From Nansenia antarctica (lineage: Eukaryota > Chordata > Actinopteri > Argentiniformes > Microstomatidae), in contig OZ022346.1 in NCBI GenBank assembly GCA_963989245.1, positions 49,446,443 to 49,510,442 of the forward strand: a stretch of DNA of 64,000 nt, written 5' to 3'. Shown here piece after piece: positions 8,209 through 20,900 of the stretch; within the stretch, counting starts at the first letter, position 1, and the number at the start of each line of letters is the position of its first letter. The translations under genes were made by a program, and so were the position numbers. Under the pieces are notes generated by a model. The model was given only the letters and a program-made list of their open reading frames with translations, ran no database searches and was not told where the DNA came from.

Positions 8209-11200
8209 CCTGTGTGTGTGTGTGTGTGTGTGTGTGCGCCTACGTGCGTGCATCCATGTGTGTGTGGAGCTTTACCTGGAGGATACGGTTCAGTTTCCTG
8301 GCCAGGCGAACAGAGTTCTGTTGTAGGCCGTCCCAGGCCTTAAACCCTCTCGCCCTCCGAGCTACAAAAGTTTGCCAGCAGTAGAAATAGTCTGAAGGAG
8401 TAAGACCAGGGTTAGGGTTATGAGTTATGTATATAATAATATCTATTCAAGCAGGGTTCGAGTTATGTGGGAGCCAATGGGAGCTGAGCTGAAAGCAGTA
8501 AAATCATACATCTGTGGGGGTCGCTAATAACACATTACCACAACCATTATTTGATCATAAATGTCAATGTAATGAGTATTATTTATATTTATTTATATGA
8601 TGAATATTCTAAAATAAACACGTTTTCCAAAAGAACTACGCGCACCAGCATTAATCTCCTGTGAACGACAGTATGCCTTTGACTGCCTGAACTTTACCAC
8701 CAAGACACTATGGGGCGCAGTAGAATATTGTGCAACAGCAGAATATGATCGTTGAGAGCTTGCGAACGTGATTATTGAGAAGGAAACATTCAGTAGCTAG
8801 CTATCATGCCGCCCAAAAAAGGCCACTGCTGCCGACCGAGTCGACAAGCCTGGAAAGTTTCGGGTTTTCATCCAAGAAACCAAACTTGAATTCAGCTGCA
8901 CCTTCCGAAGAAAGTAGCAGAACTCACCTCCAGTATGTATAAGGAGCTAGTTAGCTAGCTAGTTCGTTCAGGGCAGCCTATACTGTCTAAAGAAAGGATA
9001 CATATATTATATTATACAAAACTGAATCCAATTATGAAATTTAATGAGATGAATAACCCTAACATGTAAATACTGATACTCACAGACAAATATATCCCAA
9101 TCTATCCTTCTATCTATCTATAAATAAATCCACTGTCATAAATCTATCTATCCCAATCTATCCTTTTCAAACGAAAACACTGGTGCATCAACTGCCTACA
9201 ATGTAAAGTGCGTTCGTAAATTTGCTCTGAGAACGCCGGAGCGCACACTGGGTCAACGTCATAAAGGGACCAAGTCATTTGATTGGACAATAGGCATTCC
9301 ATGAGAGCTGATCAGATTCCAAAGCGATTTTACGAACGCAGCCAATGCAAACTGTAAATAGAGCATCTAGGTTGCTAGGCAACGAATATGTGCATTATCT
9401 AAAATAACCGATAAAACAGGGGTAGCCAACACGGTCGCCCGCGGAGACCACGCGAGTCGCCCGTAGGGCAAGTTCTAAAAATAGCGCTATTTACCATGAA
9501 GTTCCCTTTAAAACACGGGTCTCCAACACGTCGCTCGCGAGCTACCGGTAAAAAAGATGCAGCCTTCCCCCAAAAAATCACCCTGGAAACCTTTTCCAAT
9601 TTCAATTCCTTACTAATGTCCCACCCCCTCCAACACAAAAAAATTATATCAGCTGTCAATCAAATTGCTACCGTCTGTCAACACGTCGTGACGTCACTGT
9701 ACCAGCGCTGGAGAATAATAAAAAAAATGTGCAAGTGTGCGCGCGAGACGCAAGAGTTTTTGCAGGGTGAGATGTCTGCAGATTAAAGTAAAGCAACTAT
9801 ACTTGCTGAGTGTTCTGACAGAGAAAGTTGTTATTATATTGTGACTAGTGTCTCATTATAGTTCCATGGTGTGAATAGTGTCAAAGAACTAGTTAGCTAG
9901 CTCAGAGGTGATGAGATGAGCTGGTCTGCTGCACACTTGCCAGCTAAAGAGCTAACTGGATGCACTTTATTATTTTACTTAAAGTAGATAAACAATCTTT
10001 CTTATTCTGCTAGAATTGGGCTTCATGGTAATACCATAAGGGTATATTTACAGTAGGCCTACATGGACAGTGGATTGAAGCATTGGCACAACCCTCACTT
10101 ATTGGAAATGTCTGTTTTCTATAGATGGATATACAATTTATTTTTCAGCAACCCAATATTCAATTCGAATTATGTTATGAATTGATATGGATCAATTTAT
10201 ACCTCTTATTAAATTATAAATACTCTGGTTGTTATGTTTGCCTTTTGGTTGACAGCAAAAGAGGAGGATAGAGAAGGAGAGAAGGAGAGAGAGCAGGATG
10301 GTGTCGGCACACCAAAGAGAGAGAGCAAGAACCAGGTGAGAAAGTGGACAGGTAGTCAAGACCACATATGCCACAGTCCATGCCACCCCCTCCCCAAGGC
10401 AGCAAACCTAGGGGAAACACTGAGAGCAGATAGCTGAACTGTTCAGTGTCAAGCCTGGAGAAATGGAGATGGAGGTTATAAAGCTCCAGAATAATGTCCA
10501 GCTACAATCGCAACAACATTCACAACATTTCTGGAGCCTGGTAGACCCAGAAAACTATAAGAATATTCACCAAGCAGCCCTGAAAGTATTTGTTGTATTT
10601 GGCTCTACATACCTTTGAGAATCAGATTTTTCTGATATGAATGTAATGAAATACTACTACTACTTCTGGACAAGACTGACAGATGAGCATCTAAATGACT
10701 CTATAAGAGTGAACCTAAGTGGATACACCCTCCTCTTGTAGACTCCATGCAGTGACATTCATCTCAAGTGTAGGAATGAGTGAATGCATTATTACACACA
10801 TGCACACATTTTTTTGAAAGAGACAAAAGAAGAAAAAATACTAATGTTTTCTGACTGAAAAAACTAGAAAAGGTGAATGCACTTATTACACACATGTGGA
10901 CCATACAATTATAAGCTTTTGATATGTGAATGGAGGTGATGTGATACATTGATATATGGATACAGAATATACTGCTACTACTATAGTGAGCTTACACATT
11001 GACATTTGAAACAGAGCATGTTAGTGAAGAATTTCAGAGTGTTTTGATACGTTATGTGAATGAATGTAAGTAATAAGATATGAGTAGCTCTCGGCCACTT
11101 ACATTTTTTCAAAGTAGCTCTCGGATGAAAAAAGGTTGGAGACCCCTGATCTAAAATAACCGATATATTATATAACCGTGGTATTGCTAGGAAGGTTGTT

Positions 11201-12661
11201 TGTTGCTTGTTCATGGACGAGCATACATGATTATTTATGTCAGGTGCGATGTCACTGGAAATGGAGATGTGGACAATGTGTCGTGCTAACAGGGAAAGTG
11301 AATGGACTGTATAGCAAAAACATCATCAAAATTATTGGCCGAGATACCCGTGACTATCGCTTATAGCTGTTGTTTCATGTGGTGCTGTTGATGTGGTGAA
11401 ATTAGTAGCCTATGGCTAATTAAAACTTGTAAGTCCCAACGCTGTGTGGGCATGATTCGCGCGCGTGCATGAGAACATTTCGCACTGTTATTTTGGAGAC
11501 CCCCATAAAGCTCAGCTTATAACTCGAACCCTGAGTAAGACAGGATCATTATAAGTGAATGAAGGACACATAGTACACTGGCGGACTCAAGGGGGGGGGG
11601 GGGGGGGGGGCAGGGGGGACGACCGCCCCTCCTGGTTCCCCCACTGTTGAAAAACGTCTGTCTTAAGTGCCCTTTTGAGTGGCGAAAATGAGAGGGTGTG
11701 CCCTATTGGCTGCCCTTCCAATGGTCGAAACTTGACCATGTGCACTGATGGGGTCCCATGTTGTGCAGTATGTGCCCTTTTTTTCTTTTTGCCCCCCCTG
11801 CCCTTCAAACAGCCTGAGTCCGCCACTGGACACATACCCTGTATTTTGAAACACACACACCTCCACACACACACACAAACTCAAACTCAAACTCACTCCT
11901 CCCTTTTACCTTTATAGGTCATGATGGTGAGCTGTGCTCCGGCCTTATTCAGCACGCGGAGCCCCTCTCTATGGAGGCTGTGCTCAGGGTCGCAGAAGTA
12001 GAGGCGGGAGACGAAGATCCTCAGCTTCAGGTTGGGGGTCCGCCTGAGGAACTGGGCCAGCCGGTGGGAGCAGTCTGAGCAGGGGGACCAGGAGCAGAAC
12101 CAGGTCACAGAGTAACACAGCCTCACCCCCCCGCCACCACCACAACCTCCAGAACCCCACAGGCCAGGGCACAGGGCTCCCAGGTGACGCAGGAACAACA
12201 ACTGGGGGGGTGGGTGAGAGGAGGAGGAAAGTGGAGGAGGAAGGAGTGGGGGGTGGGAGAGATAAGGTAAGGGAGACAGAGGTTAGTGGAAGGGGAGGGG
12301 AAAGAGTGGCAGAGAGAGGACAGGAAAGAGAATGATGGAGAGAAGGGGAAAATGAGGGGGGAAGGGAAGGGGAGATGGAGTGAGTGAGTGGCAGAGGAGA
12401 GAGAGAGAGTCAGTGTGGGAGATGAACACATTATGTTTTCATCATAATTACTTTTTCCATCATTCTCTCCCTCCTCCTCTCCCTTCCTTCCTCACCTCTA
12501 CGTGACAGCCGGTGCGATTGCGCAGGTGTCCGAAGTCGAAGGAGAGCGAGTCCGGGCCCACCCTCCTCTTCACGACGAAGCACAGGTAGGTTTCATGTCT
12601 TCCCCTGGCCCAGCGTATGTTGCTATAGTGGTACATGAACTTCTTTTGGGCCAGAAGCACA
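8077..12661 (-). CDS. aicda: Activation-induced cytidine deaminase, coding exons 2-5
   Basis: AID deaminates cytosine in immunoglobulin genes and drives somatic hypermutation and, in tetrapods, class switching. Four exons read with consistent phase on the minus strand: exon 2 12661-12496 (166 bp), exon 3 12201-11910 (292 bp), exon 4 8391-8276 (116 bp, the same as the human exon) and exon 5 8127-8077 (51 bp, stop TGA). Exon 2 ends with the zinc-binding and catalytic CHVE. Exon 3 carries SWSPCSDC, completing the H-x-E / PC-x2-C deaminase site. Exon 4 carries YFYCWQTFVARR and exon 5 ends WRDAFALLGL, the nuclear-export tail. Exon 3 has a Gly-rich loop (GGCGGGGG) between HVE and PC, where fish AIDs are longer than mammalian ones. 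Coding exon 1 (start codon and a few residues, phase 2) was not found between 12662 and the satellite, nor beyond it. The next gene on this strand is NECAP1. Confidence 0.95.
8176..8245. repeat. (TG)n microsatellite in AICDA intron 4
   Basis: TG dinucleotides with CG/CC interruptions, ending about 30 bp from the exon 4 donor. Confidence 0.95.
8392..9206. other. AICDA intron 3, part without a recognised feature
   Basis: Intronic, AT-rich, with short TCTATC-type repeats near 9100-9165. I see no exon or clear transposon end. Confidence 0.4.
9207..9342. mobile_element. hAT-type MITE (136 bp), GTGCGTTCGTAAA family
   Basis: Inverted ends GTGCGTTCGTAAAT and ATTTTACGAACGCAGC bound 136 bp with no coding capacity. 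The flanks carry an 8-bp duplication, CAATGTAA (9199-9206) and CAATGCAA (9343-9350), one mismatch apart, as expected for hAT transposition. The internal sequence matches the reverse complement of the element at 59991-60127. It lies in AICDA intron 3. Confidence 0.85.
9417..11148. mobile_element. hAT-like non-autonomous element in AICDA intron 3
   Basis: The left end CAGGGGTAGCCAACACG and right end GGTTGGAGACCCCTG are imperfect inverted repeats of the CAGGGGT-type hAT end. A second left-type end lies inside at about 9513 (GGGTCTCCAACACGTCG), and two right-type end motifs (AGTAGCTCTCGG) lie at 11080-11125, so it is composite. A 17-bp direct repeat flanks it (9397-9413 and 11149-11165), longer than the 8 bp normal for hAT. 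No transposase is recognisable inside; short purine-rich runs occur near 10255-10330. Confidence 0.65.
11590..11611. repeat. G homopolymer in AICDA intron 3
   Basis: About 20 G followed by a further GC-rich stretch. It creates a spurious proline-rich frame on the minus strand. Confidence 0.9.
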
Positions 12662-12689
12662 CTGATGAAAACAAAGAGTGCGTGACGTT

Positions 12690-12960
12690 CGAATGATAAG
12701 GTTCTATCTCCATTTTTGTCAAAATTTAGTTTTTTTTACATAATCTGATCCATTAGGTGCTTATTAATGCCTGTGTGGTGTTTTTTTTTTTTAAATGTTG
12801 ACATTTTTGAGTTAGTAATTCATAAAATACAACGGTTCCATCTCACAAAACATAATGGAATGTAAAAGCTTTGACGCTCAATATCTCTGAACTGTACTAA
12901 ACAGAGATAGAACCTTATCATTCTAAACGGAGATAGAACCTTATAGTTCTAAGGTCACGA
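12690..12960. mobile_element. MITE with GATAAGGTTCTATCTCC ends
   Basis: The left end ATGATAAGGTTCTATCTCC is repeated inverted at the right (GGAGATAGAACCTTAT, twice, around 12902-12950). The interior is AT-rich. The same sequence, AAATTTTGACAAAAATGG followed by AGATAGAACC, recurs at 55486-55515 as a remnant. It lies 30 bp upstream of the AICDA exon 2 acceptor. Confidence 0.65.
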
Positions 12961-13132
12961 GTGGTCTGTGGTCACACACACTGGAGTAGAGGTGCTGGAG
13001 TAGAGGTGCTGCAATAGACGCAAAGTCTCTCAAAATAGATATAGACTGTAGAGTTCATTGAGACAAAAGCTGAGAGGCTACAAACCACAATTTTCGAAGT
13101 TGTAATAGCATAAAGCATGATGGAATGATCTG

Positions 13133-14990
13133 AATAATAATAATAATAATAACTTTATTTGTATAGCGCTTTTCCTGCAAACGTTGCAGCTCAAAGTGCT
13201 TTAAAAGCAAGTGCAGTGATCCGAGACAACATCTGAAAGTGAGTGTTTAAAAGTGGGTAATGCTATAAAAGTGGTGAGTTTTAGTGACAACTGCAACGCA
13301 TTCCAGTCAGTGGGGGCAGCAAACTGAAAAGAGTGACGGCCAAAGGAGGTGCGGACTTTGGGGGGGACCAGAGTGATATATTTGTTGGAGCGGAGATTGC
13401 GAGTGCTGGATGAGAAGTTCAGTAGTAAGCAGAGGTAGGGGGGGGATTTGCCGATGATGGATTTATAGATGAACTGATACCAGTGGGTCAGTCGCCTGGT
13501 GTGGAGTGATGGCCAGTTGACTTGGGAATACAGGTCGCAGTGATGTGTATTGAAAGGGGCACCGGTGACAAAGCGGATGGCAGTGTGATGGATGACGTCC
13601 AGTTTATTGAGAAGGTTTTTGGGGGCAATCCTGTAAATGATATCTCCATAGTCCAGAATTGGCAGGATGGTCATTTTTACCAGAGTGTGTTTTGCAGAGT
13701 GGGTGAAGGAGGCTTTGTTGCGGTACATGAAACCAATTCTTGTTCTGACTTTAGTGAGTAGGTTATTGATGTGGGTTTGGAAGGAGAGTGAACTATCAAG
13801 CCAGATACCTAGATATTTGTATGTGTTGACAAATTCTAGTACTGACCCATCCAGTGAGGTGATTTTTGGGGGACAGGAGGCTTGGGGTAGGGTCCGATTA
13901 AAGATCATGCATTTAGTTTTATCTGTGTTTAGGAGAAGATGGAGGTTGGAGAAGGCATATTGGATGCTATTAAAGCTGTGTTGGAGATCGGTCAGGGCGG
14001 TGTTCAGAGAGGGGCCAGACGTGTAAAGAATGGTGTCGTCAGCGTACAGATGGATGTAAGAGTTTCCAGCCACGTGAGCAATGTTATTTATAAAAATATT
14101 AAATAGTGTTGGACCCAGAATGGAGCCCTGGGGGACACCCATGGACAGGGACATTGGGTCAGACAGCAGGCCTTCAGCTCTCACAGACTGCACACGACCA
14201 GAGAAGTAGTTGTTAAACCATGCCAGTCATTCCTCTGCGAGTCCAACATCCTTGAGTCTGTCAAGCAGGATGCAGTGGTCCACGGAGTCAAAGGCCTTAG
14301 CCAGGTCAATAATACAGCTACACAGTAGTGCTTGGAGTCAAAGGCGCATATGATGTCGTTTAGCACTTTAAGTGTTGCAGAGACACAACCGTAGCCAGAT
14401 CTAAAGCCGGATTGCGTAGTGCTGAAGATACTATAGGACTCCAGATGGTGGGTGAGCTGATTGTTGACCAGTTTCTCTAAGACTTTGGAGAGGCAGGGTA
14501 GGATGGATATAGGCCTGTAACAGTTTAGGTCTAACTTGTCACCTCCCTTGAAGAGTGGGATGACAGCAGCAGATTTCCAGTCCATGGGGAATTCTGAGGT
14601 TTGCAGGGAGAGGTTGAACAGACAGGTGATGGGGGCTGAGACAATGTGAGCTGCTAATTTCAGATAGAAAGGGTCCAGATCATCCAGCCCAGCTGATTTA
14701 TAAGGGTCCAGTTTAAGCAACTCCCTAAGCACCTCACTCTCCTCTACTGGCTGGAAGGAGAAGCACGGAGTGCTTGGGGGGGGACCAGTGCTAGGGGTTG
14801 AGGCAGCAGTTGCAAAAGCATGACCAGCCCTAACAAAGTGCTTGTTAAAACAGTCCACCATGGAGGCTTTATCTGAGATGACAATGTCCTCAGATTTGAT
14901 TGCCGTGGGTAGTTGAGAGGATGTGTTTTTATTTTCCATGGTTTTGACAGTCTTCCAAAACTGTTTGGGGTCGGATCCGCATGTCGAGAA
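13133..14990 (-). mobile_element. Degenerate 5'-truncated LINE (CR1/L2-like)
   Basis: On the minus strand two frames, 14939-14181 and 14193-13201, together cover a reverse transcriptase: FKGGDKLDLNCYRPISILP, then GVPQGSILGPTLFNIF and the catalytic YADDTILY, then a thumb and C-terminal region. The reading frame shifts near 14310-14325, and a TGA interrupts LAEE-LAWF near 14230, so the copy is dead. The 3' end is a (TTA)n tail at 13132-13152. The endonuclease is absent; the element is truncated at about 14990, where the satellite begins. Clade assigned by resemblance only. Confidence 0.88.
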
Positions 14991-14993
14991 TTG

Positions 14994-17900
14994 AGTTAAC
15001 TAGAACACTACTTTACATTGTTACCTAGTTAACTAGAACACTACTTTACATTGTTACCTAGTTAACTAGAACACTACTTTACATTGTTACCTAGTTAACT
15101 ACAACACTACTTTACATTGTTACCTAGTTAATTACAACACTACTTTACATTGTTACCTAGTTAACTAGAACACTACTTTACATTGTTACCTAGTTAACTA
15201 GAACACTACTTTACATTGTTACCTAGTTAACTAGAACACTACTTTACCTTGTTACCTAGTTAACTAGAACACTACTTTACATTGTTACCTAGTTAACTAG
15301 AACACCACTTTACATTGTTACCTAGTTAACTAGAACACTACTTTACATTGTTACCTAGTTAACTAGAACAGTACTTTACATTGTTACCTAGTTAACTACA
15401 ACACTAATTTACATTGTTACCTAGTTAACTAGAACACCACTTTACAGTGTTACCTAGTTAACTACAACACTACTTTACATTGTTACCTAGTTAACTAGAA
15501 CACTACTTTACATTGTTACCTAGTTAACTAGAACACTACTTTACATTGTTACCTAGTTAACTAGACCACTACTTTACATTGTTACCTAGTTAACTACAAC
15601 ACTACTTTACATTGTTACCTAGTTAACTAGAACACTACTTTACATTGTTACCTAGTTAACAAGAACACTACTTTACATTGTTACCTAGTTAACTAGAACA
15701 CTACTTTACATTGTTACCTAGTTAACTAGAACACTACTTTACATTGTTACCTAGTTAACTAGAACACTACTTTACCTTGTTACCTAGTTAACTAGAACAC
15801 TACTTTACATTGTTACCTAGTTAACTAGAACACTACTTTACATTGTTACCTAGTTAACTAGAACACTACTTTACATTGTTACCTAGTTAACTAGAACACT
15901 ACTTTACATTGTTACCTAGTTAACTAGAACACCACTTTACATTGTTACCTAGTTAACTACAACACTCCTTTACATTGTTACCTAGTTAACTAGAACACCA
16001 CTTTACATTGTTACCTAGTTAACTACAACACTACTTTACATTGTTACCTAGTTAACTACAACACTACTTTACATTGTTACCTAGTTAACTAGAACACTAC
16101 TTTACATTGTTACCTAGTTAACTAGAACACTACTTTACATTGTTACCTAGTTAACTAGAACACTACTTTACATTGTTACCTAGTTAACTAGAACACTACT
16201 TTACATTGTTACCTAGTTAACTAGAACACTACTTTACATTGTTACCTAGTTAACTACAACACTACTTTACATTGTTACCTAGTTAACTAGAACACTACTT
16301 TACATTGTTACCTAGTTAACTACAACACTACTTTACATTGTTACCTAGTTAACTACAACACTACTTTACATTGTTACCTAGTTAACTAGAACACAACTTT
16401 ACATTGTTACCTAGTTAACTAGAACACTACTTTACATTGTTACCTAGTTAACTACAACACTACTTTACATTGTTACCTAGTTAACTAGAACACCACTTTA
16501 CATTGTTACCTAGTTAACTAGAACACTACTTTACATTGTTACCTAGTTAACTAGAACACTACTTTACATTGTTACCTAGTTAACTAGAACACTACTTTAC
16601 ATTGTTACCTAGTTAACTAGAACACTACTTTACCTTGTTACCTAGTTAACTAGAACACCACTTTACATTGTTACCTAGTTAACTACAACACTCCTTTACA
16701 TTGTTACCTAGTTAACTAGAACACCACTTAACATTGTTACCTAGTTAACTACAACACTAGGTTACATTGTTACCTAGTTAACTACAACACTACTTTACAT
16801 TGTTACCTAGTTAACTAGAACACTACTTTACATTGTTACCTAGTTAACTAGAACACTACTTTACATTGTTACCTAGTTAACTAGAACACTACTTTAGATT
16901 GTTACCTAGTTAACTAGAACACTACTTTACATTGTTACCTAGTTAACTAGAACACTACTTTACCTTGTTACCTAGTTAACTAGAACACCACTTTACATTG
17001 TTACCTAGTTAACTAGAACACTACTTTACATTGTTACCTAGGTAACTACAACACTACTTTACATTGTTACCTAGTTAACTAGAACACTACTTTACATTGT
17101 TACCTAGTTAACTACAACACTACTTTACATTGTTACCTAGTTAACTAGAACACCACTTTACATTGTTACCTAGTTAACTACAACACTACTTTACATTGTT
17201 ACCTAGTTAACTACAACACTACTTTACATTGTTACCTAGTTAACTACAACACTACTTTACATTGTTACCTAGTTAACTAGAACACTACTTTACATTGTTA
17301 CCTAGTTAACTACAACACTACTTTACATTGTTACCTAGTTAACTACAACACTACTTTACATTGTTACATAGTTAACTACAACACTACTTTACATTGTTAC
17401 CTAGTTAACTAGAACACTACTTTACATTGTTACCTAGTTAACTAGAACACTACTTTACATTGTTACCTAGTTAACTAGAACACTACTTTACCTTGTTACC
17501 TAGTTAACTAGACCACTACTTTACATTGTTACCTAGTTAACTACAACACTACTTTACATTGTTACCTAGTTAACTAGAACACTACTTTACATTGTTACCT
17601 AGATAACTAGAACACTACTTTACATTGTTACCTAGTTAACTAGAACACTACTTTACATTGTTACCTAGTTAACTAGAACACTACTTTACATTGTTACCTA
17701 GTTAACTAGAACACTACTTTACCTTGTTACCTAGTTAACTAGAACACTACTTTACATTGTTACCTAGTTAACTAGAACACTACTTTACATTGTTACCTAG
17801 TTAACTAGAACACCACTTTACATTGTTACCTAGTTAACTAGAACACTACTTTACATTGTTACCTAGTTAACTAGAACACTACTTTACATTGTTACCTAGT

Positions 17901-20900
17901 TAATTAGAACACTACTTTACATTGTTACCTAGTTAACTAGAACACTACTTTACATTGTTACCTAGTTAACTAGAACACTACTTTACCTTGTTACCTAGTT
18001 AACTAGACCACTACTTTACAGTGTTACCTAGTTAACTACAACACTACTTTACATTGTTACCTAGTTAACTAGAACACTACTTTACATTGTTACCTAGATA
18101 ACTAGAACACTACTTTACATTGTTACCTAGTTAACTAGAACACTACTTTACATTGTTACCTAGTTAACTAGAACACTACTTTACATTGTTACCTAGTTAA
18201 CTAGAACACTACTTTACCTTGTTACCTAGTTAACTAGAACACTACTTTACATTGTTACCTAGTTAACTAGAACACTACTTTACATTGTTACCTAGTTAAC
18301 TAGAACACCACTTTACATTGTTACCTAGTTAACTAGAACACTACTTTACATTGTTACCTAGTTAACTAGAACACCACTTTACATTGTTACCTAGTTAACT
18401 AGAACACTACTTTACATTGTTACCTAGTTAACTAGAACACTACTTTACCTTGTTACCTAGTTAACTAGAACACCACTTTACATTGTTACCTAGTTAACTA
18501 CAACACTCCTTTACATTGTTACCTAGTTAACTAGAACACCACTTTACATTGTTACCTAGTTAACTACAACACTCCTTTACATTGTTACCTAGTTAACTAG
18601 AACACCACTTTACATTGTTACCTAGTTAACTACAACACTACTTTACATTGTTACCTAGTTAACTACAACACTACTTTACATTGTTACCTAGTTAACTAGA
18701 ACACTACTTTACATTGTTACCTAGTTAACTAGAACACTACTTTACATTGTTACCTAGTTAACTAGAACACTACTTTACATTGTTACCTAGTTAACTAGAA
18801 CACTACTTTACATTGTTACCTAGGTAACTATAACACTACTTTACATTGTTACCTAGTTAACTAGAACACCACTTTACATTGTTACCTAGTTAACTAGAAC
18901 ACCACTTTACATTGTTACCTAGTTAACTACAACACTACTTTACATTGTTACCTAGTTAACTAGAACACCACTTTACATTGTTACCTAGTTAACTACAACA
19001 CTACTTTACATTGTTACCTAGTTAACTACAACACTACTTTACATTGTTACCTAGTTAACTACAACACTACTTTACATTGTTACCTAGTTAACTACAACAC
19101 TACTTTACATTGTTACCTAGTTAACTACAACACTACTTTACATTGTTACCTAGTTAACTACAACACTACTTTACATTGTTACCTAGTTAACTACAACACT
19201 ACTTTACATTGTTACCTAGTTAACTAGAACACTACTTTACATTGTTACCTAGTTAACTAGAACACTACTTTACATTGTTACCTAGTTAACTAGAACACTA
19301 CTTTACCTTGTTACCTAGTTAACTAGACCACTACTTTACATTGTTACCTAGTTAACTACAACACTACTTTACATTGTTACCTAGTTAACTAGAACACTAC
19401 TTTACATTGTTACCTAGATAACTAGAACACTACTTTACATTGTTACCTAGTTAACTAGAACACTACTTTACATTGTTACCTAGTTAACTAGAACACTACT
19501 TTACATTGTTACCTAGTTAACTAGAACACTACTTTACCTTGTTACCTAGTTAACTAGAACACTACTTTACATTGTTACCTAGTTAACTAGAACACTACTT
19601 TACATTGTTACCTAGTTAACTAGAACACTACTTTACATTGTTACCTAGTTAACTAGAACACTACTTTACATTGTTACCTAGTTAACTAGAACACCACTTT
19701 ACATTGTTACCTAGTTAACTAGAACACTACTTTACATTGTTACCTAGTTAACTAGAACACTACTTTACATTGTTACCTAGTTAACTAGAACACTACTTTA
19801 CATTGTTACCTAGTTAACTAGAACACTACTTTACATTGTTACCTAGTTAACTAGAACACTACTTTACCTTGTTACCTAGTTAACTAGACCACTACTTTAC
19901 AGTGTTACCTAGTTAACTACAACACTACTTTACATTGTTACCTAGTTAACTAGAACACTACTTTACATTGTTACCTAGATAACTAGAACACTACTTTACA
20001 TTGTTACCTAGTTAACTAGAACACTACTTTACATTGTTACCTAGTTAACTAGAACACTACTTTACATTGTTACCTAGTTAACTAGAACACTACTTTACCT
20101 TGTTACCTAGTTAACTAGAACACTACTTTACATTGTTACCTAGTTAACTAGAACACTACTTTACATTGTTACCTAGTTAACTAGAACACCACTTTACATT
20201 GTTACCTAGTTAACTAGAACACTACTTTACATTGTTACCTAGTTAACTAGAACACCACTTTACATTGTTACCTAGTTAACTAGAACACTACTTTACATTG
20301 TTACCTAGTTAACTAGAACACTACTTTACCTTGTTACCTAGTTAACTAGAACACCACTTTACATTGTTACCTAGTTAACTACAACACTCCTTTACAATGT
20401 TACCTAGTTAACTAGAACACCACTTTACATTGTTACCTAGTTAACTACAACACTCATTTACATTGTTACCTAGTTAACTAGAACACCACTTTACATTGTT
20501 ACCTAGTTAACTACAACACTACTTTACATTGTTACCTAGTTAACTACAACACTACTTTACATTGTTACCTAGTTAACTAGAACACTACTTTACATTGTTA
20601 CCTAGTTAACTAGAACACTACTTTACATTGTTACCTAGTTAACTAGAACACTACTTTACATTGTTACCTAGTTAACTAGAACACTACTTTACATTGTTAC
20701 CTAGTTAACTAGAACACTACTTTACATTGTTACCTAGTTAACTAGAACACTACTTTACCTTGTTACCTAGTTAACTAGAACACTACTTTACATTGTTACC
20801 TAGTTAACTACAACACTACTTTACATTGTTACCTAGTTAACTAGAACACTACTTTACATTGTTACCTAGTTAACTAGAACACTACTTTACATTGTTACCT

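Noticed and set aside
13522..14026. Plus-strand frames over the LINE
   Set aside because: Antisense shadows of the minus-strand reverse transcriptase.
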